The notes under the pieces were generated by a model that searched no databases, had not been told where the DNA came from, and saw only the letters and a program-made list of their open reading frames with translations. From NCBI GenBank assembly GCA_009801085.1, contig VNWV01000049.1, positions 1 through 64,000 on the forward strand: a DNA stretch of 64,000 nucleotides. Direction: 5' to 3'. Shown piece by piece: positions 55,707-64,000 of the stretch (position 1 is its first letter; the number at the start of each line of letters is the position of its first letter). The DNA comes from Lasiodiplodia sp. COLG20 (Eukaryota; Ascomycota; Dothideomycetes; Botryosphaeriales; Botryosphaeriaceae). The position numbers and the translations under genes were made by a program.

Positions 55707-56119
55707 GGGATAATTACTAAACAGCACCTTTCGGGCCTCAATAGTACCGCGCCAAAATTTATCGCGATAATATTAACGTTCTTACCTAGAAGAGAATTAT
55801 CTCTATAATATTTAATATTCTTAGCCTTTCTAATATTATAACAATATATAAAGTAATTAAATTCTCGTCTTAGTCAGTGGTTTATCGCGTTTTGAAAAAG
55901 GTCGATTTCAAAAAAACGATTTAGTTAAAAAAGTCAATATTCTCGTGATAAGAACTATCATTTTCTATTATAATTAGTAAATATAACTTTGAATACTATT
56001 ATATATACAAAATTACTTATATTTCTTATTGCATTGGGATTCTGCAGTGGTTTAAATCTTATAGATTTGAATAAAGAGGTGCTGTTTAGGCCCGAAAGGT
56101 GCTGTTTGGTAATTACCCC
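55707..56119. mobile_element. MITE-like TIR element, GCACC subtype, imperfect 9-bp target duplication
   Basis: Ends GGGATAATTACTAAACAGCACC and GGTGCTGTTTGGTAATTACCCC (key words) with inverted TTTCGGGCC / GGCCCGAAA next to them. Flanks TTGTGGAGT (55698-55706) and TATTGGAGT (56120-56128) match at 7 of 9. The 413-bp body shares AAGGTCGATTTCAAAA and TCAATATTCTCG words with the elements at 12244 and 14870. It is an isolated copy 40 kb from the main cluster. Confidence 0.8.
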
Positions 56120-56128
56120 TATTGGAGT

Positions 56129-57677
56129 CTGCTTGTGAGGTGTCAGAAGGCCCCCGCAACACCTATGGCGGAAGAAAGATTCGCCTTGCATGACCTAATA
56201 CATTTAGGCAATGGTTGTGTTATTGCAACACAAAAGCAGACCTATTCCGTGACCCTACATATCTGAGACGAAGGTTACAGACTAAACGGATTGCATCCTT
56301 TTAGCTCCCAGGCTTTTAGAGTCGCCAATGGTAAGTCTTTCCCGGCTCCAGCTAGTCATCGGCAACAAAGATCTAAAAACGCTGCGGAAGATCGCAGTAA
56401 AGGAAGTCGCTCAAATCCTTCGAATCCAAAGCGAATACTCTATAGCGGCTTTTCCTGAGATCCTCCTTAACTCTTCCTACCGGAAGGGATTAATAAGAAG
56501 TACGAACCGGACTGGTACTGGAAAGCCCATGCCTGTATACGACTGAGTCAGCCGCCTAACGAAGACGGTGATCCGCCATGAATATGGCTAGTCGTTGGCT
56601 GAAAGCCACATTGTGTTAGGAGTGAGCCCCTAACCCACCACACCACGCACGTGTGGGCCCTCTCGAGGACACACGAGGTACTGGGATGAATGCTTCAGCG
56701 ATCATTCAGGCGTGGTTATCTAGTAAACCATGCATGTCAGGGCATGTTCGTGACAGGGGGAGCTTGAAGAATTAATTTGTTGCAAGCGGACAGCCGCCTT
56801 CGATTGAGCGAATGGTCTTGAAAGTGGAGCTCAATCATATTCTAGCGTGAGCTGGCAAGACACTTCATCATTTTCTTCTAGCCTAGCTAATGTAATATTA
56901 TGCATCTGACCCCAGAGCCCAAACTAACTACTGTAGATCTAACAAGCGTGTTGAGTTAGTGGATTTTTTCTAGGGGTGTATGAGTCCTACTATGATTGTA
57001 TGTATTTAAACCATTCTATGGGCAACACTATGGCGACGCGTACCATCTGTAAGCACATCCAAAACCGTATCATAGTTGATATTAGTATAATTATTCAAAA
57101 GATCGAACCAGCTGCGGAAAATGCACGGTAGCTTCACTTGCATACACCCCTCTATGAGCGCCATGAAAGAAGGGACTTGCAACATAATTACGTTCTCTGT
57201 CGGTAATAAGCTTGCGTTGGGGTCTGCTGTGGAGAAGGACGACATGAAGTTGTTTTTGCCTTTTCCTTTCCCTCTTCTTGCGATAAAAGCAGGCGCGTTT
57301 AATGGTCATATTTAAGAAGGACCACTATTCGACCATTTGATTAGAAACTATAGATCCCCTCAAAATTCAACCGTTAGAACGGAAGGAGAATGAACCTACA
57401 GAGCCGAGTTTGAACGAAGCAGTTTGGGGCACAAACCCGAAAGTAAATCTGATACCTTCGCTGAAGAGATTCTTCTGTGCTGGCTCGATTACCATAAGCT
57501 GTGGTGATCATTGCACTACTTAAACGGCATTCAGAACAAAGCACTGAAATGATACCAGTGAAGAAATACCTCAGCGGCTCAGTATTTGTTATTCTCTGCT
57601 TGGAGAGATCCGTTCAAGGAACTACCACTACAGTCGCCTACTGACGCTGATAAAGTTACGAAACATCCGGAAGCATC
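56129..57677. other. 1.5 kb without a confident gene
   Basis: A frame at 56328-56546 (SRLQLVIGNKDLKTLRKIAV) is mildly protein-like but short and unsupported. Nothing else recognised. Confidence 0.35.
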
Positions 57678-58031
57678 ATGTCGGGTGTTTTCTCGAGAAA
57701 CGCAGAGTTCCGTGCTAAGATCCAAAATTTGGGGACGAGGCTCCTCCCAATCTATCGCATGCCTGCTGGACCACCACATCTGCAATTTCCTAAGACTATC
57801 TTACAATTCTGGCTCCTACATGAGTCGGACCTTGATGAGATCGCTCTGTATTATTCCCAAGCGAAGCCAGATGAATACACATCGATGTACCCTCACCCAA
57901 TGCTCTGGAATAACCAGGATTTTTCCCGCATGAGCACAACCGAGCGCATATGCGCAAAGCGGAGGGAGCTAGCTTTATTCATCGGACTCCGTGTGATTAT
58001 GGATGAACAACACAAAGAGACGATGAATTAG
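57678..58031 (+). CDS. Hypothetical protein
   Basis: 117 residues from ATG 57678, one exon. Balanced, protein-like composition (PAGPPHLQFPKTILQFWLLH, ESDLDEIALYYSQAKPDE, STTERICAKRRELALFIGLR). No signal peptide, membrane segment or known domain. It lies 425 bp before the MADS-like gene on the same strand. Confidence 0.55.
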   Translation: MSGVFSRNAEFRAKIQNLGTRLLPIYRMPAGPPHLQFPKTILQFWLLHESDLDEIALYYSQAKPDEYTSMYPHPMLWNNQDFSRMSTTERICAKRRELALFIGLRVIMDEQHKETMN

Positions 58032-58456
58032 TATAAGCAATGTCAAGATCGTTGGGGTCTTTGATCTTACACGCTCAACACCGTGACAATGGAAGGGAGG
58101 TAGAGAGTTATGTAAAGTGTTGTGAATCTAATGAGATCTGCCTTAATTTTCCATAGAATAGGAAATATACGGCGGCCTGTAGAACCATTACGACGCTCAA
58201 CATGGAGACCAGGGCAATGATGATAGAAGTTAGGCTTTCCTGCAGCATCTTATCTAATTTCTTCTCCTGCATGCCTTTACAGAGAAATCTATACGGGAGA
58301 AGACGTGTCTGCGTCGATGTGGTACCCATACATTCCACCCATGAGATATGAATTATCGATGCCAGCAGTCACGAGATCATGTGGGCCTCTCGCTAGAAAT
58401 TTAAAAGACACGAGGTCCAAAGCGGCATCCTCAACTCCACTTTGTCAACTACCCCC

Positions 58457-58903
58457 ATGAAAAGCAAGAAAGTATCACAAGAGCGCTTCCGAAAGCGCAA
58501 GAACAACTTCATTCGTAGGGCGCACGAGATTTCTTGTCAGTCTGATGCAGAAATATACGTTGTTATTCTCAAGAACGGCGTCTTATATTCCTACTCCTCA
58601 TCGAACATGATGGATTGGCCGCCTCTACCGGACGAATCGGTACGAAATCTCTGCTCTTGCTGGCTTGGCATTGTATCTGACAATGGCTAGATGACCAAGC
58701 TCAAGCATGTACGAAGGACTCCAGAGGACTTTGTGAAGCAGATAGAACAGAAGCCTGCCAGAAATATGACGGCTGGAAGAAGCAGAAACTTCACTATTCC
58801 GAATCCCCCAGTACCAAGCTATCCATTGCGGTTTTCACAGCCTTTTGCGAACTCTGGGGAGTTAGACATGGATATTTGGCTAGGTGGAAAGTCAGAAGCT
58901 TAA
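58457..58903 (+). CDS. Small MADS-box-like protein
   Basis: Exons 58457-58639 and 58691-58903 with a 51-bp intron (GTACGA, CTGAC, TAG) that removes an in-frame TAG; phase is 0 on both sides. 131 residues. Residues 6-55 resemble the DNA-binding core of MADS/SRF domains: RFRKRKNNFIRRAHEIS, CQSDAEIYVVILKNGVLYSY, followed by WPPLPDE. The usual MADS basic start is shortened, so this belongs to a diverged fungal MADS-like group if the assignment is right. The second exon (EDFVKQIEQKP) is hydrophilic. Possible transcription factor; DNA binding is inferred from similarity only. Confidence 0.65.
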
Positions 58904-59222
58904 TCAATGGAATGGTTGTGATTAATTATGTGTTGAGCAAGTAAAAGATCACCGCATAGGCCGACGAGCGGAAATTAAGTTCTAAAGGACGGTTATATTG
59001 TCGGTTTTGTTTCAAAAGGATGGCAAAACTGTTAGGCAATATGTGCAGCTCAAGGCAGAAAAGCGAGGAAAATGCTCATCCATATGTTAAAAACGGAGCA
59101 GGAGCAGTCTCAGATCGAAAGTAACTTCAACCTTTCCTTACCAGCACTTCTATACTGTATACAAAATAACGTTCATCATATAATATAAAACAGACCGTTC
59201 GAAGTGCCAGAAAGCTTGTTAC

Positions 59223-60888
59223 ATGGCCATGACGAGCGAACGTTTCGAGCAAAGCCTCTGTCCCGAGCCTCTTCTAGATGCAAGATCTGTTGGCGAAGAA
59301 GGTGGATGTATATCTCTCTGGTAGCATACTCGGAAATGAGAAATGCTTAGGAGATCACAGACATCTCTGCCCGCGTTTGCTTCTCAGCCGTAGGCTCTAC
59401 CGAGGACCTTAGCTGCTGTCTTCCGTGTCCTGTGACGGAATGGGTATATACTGATTGTAAAGCCATAGCTCCATCTTTGCAAAGATAGCGTTACTGACCT
59501 AGCATGCTAGCATTCAGACAGCAATACCGAGCAGCGGAGAGTTTGTGTTTCGTCGGCTTTTTGCTGTGCATTTTCTTACTACTGTCCTGGCTTTTGCTAC
59601 CTAAGAAGGAGAGCAAACGCGATTATCTCAACGTTTGCCTCGTCATTAGTATCACAGCTCTTGCGGTACTTCAAATGCCCTAAAATATTTCTAGATGAAG
59701 CTAACCGCCTTTACTTTTCACTGAAGCTCGGTTTCGTCCTCCCTGTCGTAACACGACCAAAAGAATGCTTCGACGCAATCACCCCCCATGACATGAAAAC
59801 TAGTCTTGCATGCGCATGGTCCGGCACATTCATAGTCTTCGGTGGCCTTGCAGCTGGAACATGGGGTACGCGCTCTCGATGCATAGTACTCCAGCACTAT
59901 CTTCATGCTAACACCTTGCAGCCTTTTTGCGATCGCTGTCTTTGCATCTTCTTGTGTGCTGGGATGTACATGTCGGCCATTGCTTCTTCATTGTCGCGCA
60001 GGCCATCGGATGGAGCGCCATTATTATCCTGTCAGGTATCACACTGGGTGTTACCGGCGTCTCGTTCCGCTTCGGAGATGCGTGTCATGTCAACTTAAAT
60101 GGGTCAATTCCTAGCTTCTGGGGGCCGCTGATAATCGTTTCTGGATCTTCTGCGCTTCTCCAGATTATAACATTCGCTTTTGGGTTAAATTTATACATAC
60201 TGAAGCGGGCTTGGTGGACAGAGGGACATTACCAGTAAGTGACTTGAAGTCTCGCTCAGCCTGAGTTGACACGCACATTCACAGTACATCGACGTCTGAA
60301 AGGCTAAAGCAGGTTTGGAATCTTGTGAGGCTGCAGTGGCGTGCCATAACTGTCATTACCCTGATTTTGATCGACGTCCTTTTCTTTTGCTTCGTGTTCT
60401 TGCGTATCGACAGCAACGAAAAGCAGATCCGCACCCATGCTGAGAGAGCGCGTGCCTGGATTATCTGTTTGACATCGCATCTTGGGGATAAAGATGCCTG
60501 TGTTGCCCATGCGCAAGATCTGCTCATTGACCAAAACACCGCAGCGGCGCTCCTATTTTTATTAGCAGTAAGGCCTGGCATATATAAAGAGCAAGAAGTC
60601 CTGCTAATATTGTGTCAGGTTTCTGGCATCCAATGCTTCTTCGTCTTCATTCAGAAGTCTATTATATACGCCTGGGCTAACCTCGTGCGAAGAGGACTTC
60701 GCTGTGAGAAACCTATAACACATGCTGATTCTGATGACGCATTGCATGTGACAGAAGTGTCCAGCGCAACGTACGGTGTGGTCACACGCGCAATGACTGT
60801 TGAGGTACAGAGAGATGGCAGGCGGAGCATGGTGGTTAACGCTGGGAGTGGAAAGGTTGACCAAGCTGTCGTGCGCTCAGGGAGCTAG
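59223..60888 (+). CDS. Seven-transmembrane receptor with Cys-rich N-terminus (fungal GPCR-like)
   Basis: Seven exons: 59223-59307, 59361-59456, 59511-59665, 59727-59865, 59922-60234, 60285-60567, 60619-60888; all junctions keep frame and give 446 residues. The extracellular N-terminus has cysteines in the pattern CPEPLL ... VCF ... SCCLPCPVTEWVY. Seven hydrophobic helices follow, including LCFVGFLLCIFLLLSWLLL, LNVCLVISITALALGFVLPV, AQAIGWSAIIILSGITLGV, FWGPLIIVSGSSALLQIITF and WRAITVITLILIDVLFF. LGFVLP, CFDAITPHDM and GVTGVSFRFGDACHVN are hallmarks of a Pezizomycotina receptor family that I recall as annotated GPCR or Frizzled/Smoothened-like. Ligand unknown. The C-terminal tail of about 80 residues is cytoplasmic. 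The gene looks intact. Confidence 0.82.
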
Positions 60889-60963
60889 GCTGCAGTTCGC
60901 ACATGAAGTAATAGAGTGAAAGACAAGAAATATCTATTCAGAACCACTCCTTCGAACTAAAAG

Positions 60964-61795
60964 TCAATTTTCTTCTTCCGCCAGCGCGGTCCATCCCTGA
61001 GTTGCACTCATCTGTAACTCCCAGTCCATTGCTTGCGCGGACCAAGACCAAACATAATCATCGTCCCGGCTGCGCTGCCGCCAATAAGTCGCGTGTCGGG
61101 AACCAAACCGCTCCTCTCCTAGCTCTGAGCTTCTCAAGAAAGCATTGCTAATTGCTTCGCCGTGTTCTGAGTGGCAGGACATGCAGCCTTCGCAGTAAGG
61201 CCACGACTGCAGAAGTCGATTGCAATCCATCCATACACCTCCGATGTGATGGTCTTCTGGCGTCTCCGTGGTCTCAGCGCCTTGTTCAGACAGACAGGAC
61301 AGGCTTTTTCCCTCGTATGCGGCATCATAGTTTCCGTTGCTCGGCGTGGGGGAGCAGAAGGCAGAGTGACCGGGAATTTCATAGCTCGGAATATCCTGCT
61401 GAGTGGCATCCTCACCGCCAACGGATGCCAGTATGTCTTCGACGTTGTCCTTCTGAGCACCCATGTCAATAGCGTAGGGAGAGAGGAAGTATGGTATATC
61501 CTCCACTGCATGCTGTGATCTTGTATTCCCAATCGATTTTTTGCAACCCATTGACCGTTTCGAACTTGCTGTGGGCAGTAAGTCAACAGTGATTTCCTGA
61601 GACAACTAGTGGCGCTCACCTTCAACTCTTTTGTACTTATTGGATAGCGCCCTCGGTCCTCTGTATGGTAGCTTCGAATTGTTGTATATTGACGCGAATT
61701 TCGGCCAAGTCAAATGCGCATTGTACGACTTCAGTGTCCAGAGCCTCTCTATCTCCTTGTCGGTCCACCTCACAAACTTCTTTTTTTATGAACTG
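60964..61795 (-). CDS. SANT/Myb-like domain protein (5' end unresolved)
   Basis: Last exon 61568-60964 is preceded by an exon ending at 61620 (51-bp intron, GTGAGC to CACAG). The upstream exon encodes a SANT/Myb-type DNA-binding domain: KKFVRWTDKEIERLWTLK, WPKFASIYNN, RGPRALSNKYKRVE, with the Trp and helix spacing typical of such domains. The following 205 residues are acidic and Cys/Ser-containing (YCEGCMSCHSEHGE), probably a regulatory region. The frame is closed by a TAA at 61796-61798 immediately upstream, with no ATG after it, so a first exon exists that I could not place. Likely a nuclear DNA-binding protein. Confidence 0.6.
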
Positions 61796-61798
61796 TTT

Positions 61799-63999
61799 GA
61801 CCGGCCCTGGATCGAACGTGAAGAATCCGTCTCCAAATAGTTGCCAGTACTTTTAGACATGTTATCTGTGTAGAGTCGAATGGAGTCGTAGTAAAAAGAA
61901 TTCAAGCTGCGGGATGTATCCTTTGTAGATTTGGAGAATAAGATGGTGACGAGTACTGGAAAATCCGTTTGTATAGGCAAATTCTTCCTCGTGAGCGTAG
62001 CCTAGAGTTATTAGTTTTGTACATTCGTTCGACGGCGATGCTTGCTCACAATTCTTTACACAGTGCCAAGCAAATCGTTGGCCACTCGTGACTCGCTATC
62101 GCTCCTGACTCCACACCTCAAATGAAGCTCAGAAATCACCTAAATTGTCTGAGAGTGTGATCCCTGATTAGACAGCCTTACCATCACAGCCGTAACCCCT
62201 GGGTGGGCCTTTCTATTGCTTACTGTCGGAATTTCCGACTGTTCGCTTAGCTGCCTGCTCAGTTGCTGCACTGTGTCTGTTGGCTGATCAACATGTTTTC
62301 GAACCTGGCAATCGTGATTGAAAGTACAGTTGCACCATTAGTAGCACTTGTGGGTTGAGGCGAGTAGCGTCAGAGCTGTTCTAGCACACAGGCTCTGATT
62401 CTGTTGCGTATTCGACGGGCGACTAGTGTTGTTTCGGGTGGGCCCGCGGGACTGTCTCTTCCGTACCTCCGATGGTCAAGGGGCAAGCCTTGAGCGACAT
62501 CGTGTCTGTGCGAGACCCACTCACTCTACGTACGAGTCAAATTGAAGCTTGGGCCATTCCAGGCTAGTCAGGTGCAGGAAAGCGTGAGTAGCAACCGCTT
62601 TTGGGTTTGCACAGTGGCTGTGGGTTACCCAACACAGTACTATCTTACGATGCTCGGCTTGGCCGGTGGGTCCTCGATCGTCTGGAACTCGCCTCGCCCG
62701 GGTTTCTTCTTGCCAGTGTTGATCTTTGCTTGTTCTGCCCTCGAACCTCGCCGCCTTGGGGATCAGTAGCAAACCAATCATCAAATCACTCGAGTCTAGG
62801 CATAGGATTATAGCTGAAGCTATCACAAGAAAGTTAAGGATGGTGCCTTTGTAGATCCTTGAGATGTAAGCAGCTGTTTCGCTCGGTAGAGTCCGGCTAG
62901 AGCGGAAGTGCAGAATTGGCCCAGCGAAGAAAAGGTCGGTGTCATCGCAGTGCTACACAACGCTGATGGACAGCATGGATTTCCACCACCATCTTCACCA
63001 CAATTCCTACTGATTCTACGAAGGCTATGTAGTAGCAGTAGTCTGCATCCGTTACACCTATCTCAATAGTCCAAACCCGCACGGGCACTTTCCAGCGAAA
63101 GACGTCAACAACCAACAGCGCATGATGTATGTACAAGGAATAACAAGCAAAAGAGCAGAAGAAACCATCTCGGGAGTGACGCTCAAGCGGTAAGCGAGGC
63201 TAAAGCAGGCCCATACTAGCCTGGAAGAAATTCGGTCGAACCGGCATGAAGCTGGCCGTGTTGGTTCGTCGTAGAGGCTTGGGTATAGTGGAATTTTAAA
63301 CAGCTGTAAGGGACGCGGGAAAAAACATTTGATTTGAACTAAATAAAGGAATGCGCATTAACGCGCATTTAACCTTGATAATGTAAATTGTCCAGCAGAG
63401 ACAAAGCAGAAGTGCGTAGATGCCGACCGTGAGAAAAGTCCAGATGAAAGAAAGATAGCTTTGGTAAAACTCGCGCGGAGTAAGCAGTCAGTTTCAAGAT
63501 CCTAGTCGTCAACACAGACTTCCGAAGCTCGGTCTTGGCTGATCATGGCGACTCCCCCACATGATCAATAAAGCTCAAGAACCCGAGATTAAATTGCACA
63601 AGCTTGTGGAAGCGCACAGAGCAGATGAATCTGTGCGCTGCACCAATAACACAGGCTTTGGTGGGAAGGCCCGAGATAGCATACGCGCCTGACTGGGAAA
63701 AAGGAATATAAGTGACGACGCCGGTCTCATAGCTCAAAGGCAAGACCAGAGGACTGCAAAACTTTGATACTATCAACTTCTTCGGGGGTTCAATTGGTTT
63801 ATCGACGTTCAAAGGTGTGTGTATCCTGAACTGCGACGCCCCTACACCACATGAGGTACGTGTTCGAATCTAAATTAGCTTCAGTTGCATTGTATCTCAC
63901 TCCAACCCAGAGCGCCTCCCTCATGGATTCGGCTGGTTTTTCCTTTCCTCACTTCCACCAGCTGTGGAAGCCGAGCCAGCCGCTCACTAGAGCATCATG
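61799..63999. other. Right edge, weak coding signal only
   Basis: Minus-strand pieces with hydrophobic, protein-like character occur at 62826-62600 (MIASAIILCLDSSDLMIGLL) and 63136-62942 (MYIHHALLVVDVFRWKVPV), and a frame at 63812-63543 (MNVDKPIEPPKKLIVSKF). They might belong to a decayed multi-exon membrane-protein gene on the minus strand, but frames and splice sites do not join up. No terminal repeat, tRNA or recombinase seen before the window ends. Confidence 0.3.
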
Positions 64000-64000
64000 G

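Noticed and set aside
53000..59000. Possible Starship captain (DUF3435 tyrosine recombinase)
   Set aside because: I looked through the open frames here and elsewhere and found none with recognisable tyrosine-recombinase similarity or adequate length.
63840..63880. tRNA-like B-box GTTCGAATC
   Set aside because: No A-box or cloverleaf can be formed around it; isolated match.

Overview
The window looks like nuclear DNA of a filamentous ascomycete (Pezizomycotina). Genes are multi-exon with 46-80 bp GT-AG introns and CTAAC/CTGAC branch points, and the recognisable products (JmjN/JmjC, DUF3723, patatin-like, FRE-type reductases, an NLR remnant, a fungal 7TM receptor) are typical of that group. 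I favour Dothideomycetes, but that is an impression from protein similarity that I remember, not a search result.

Layout. 1-6.2 kb and 9.1-16 kb are AT-rich and packed with short, non-autonomous terminal-inverted-repeat elements, many nested. They surround one intact gene, a JmjN/JmjC protein at 6.2-9.05 kb. A broken pogo/Fot1-type transposase lies at 13.8-14.8 kb. 16-24 kb is mostly decayed: a half-copy of a repeated gene segment, a dead patatin paralogue, a small coiled-coil ORF, one probable and two certain solo LTRs. From 24 to 53 kb gene density rises: a Ser/Thr-rich single-pass membrane protein, a truncated ferric-reductase-like gene (FRE1), a strange array of TTCCTAGGAA-like palindromes, a degenerate kinase, a large DUF3723 gene, two proline-rich or basic hypothetical proteins, an N-terminally truncated NLR (ARC plus TPR), a complete FRE2, coiled-coil hypothetical proteins, and a large RING-patatin gene. 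53-57.6 kb holds little besides one more TIR element. 57.6-62 kb carries a small hypothetical gene, a MADS-like small protein, a seven-exon 7TM receptor with a Cys-rich N-terminus, and a SANT/Myb-like protein. 62-64 kb has only weak coding signal.

Together: ferric-reductase-like, DUF3723, patatin-like and NLR genes in about 35 kb is the accessory set repeatedly described for Starship giant mobile elements of Pezizomycotina. I see no DUF3435 tyrosine-recombinase 'captain' and no element boundary, so the best reading is the cargo part (or a degrading remnant) of one or more Starships. Several cargo genes are broken (FRE1, NLR, second patatin) while others are intact. Exon joins below were worked out by hand from splice signals and frame continuity.
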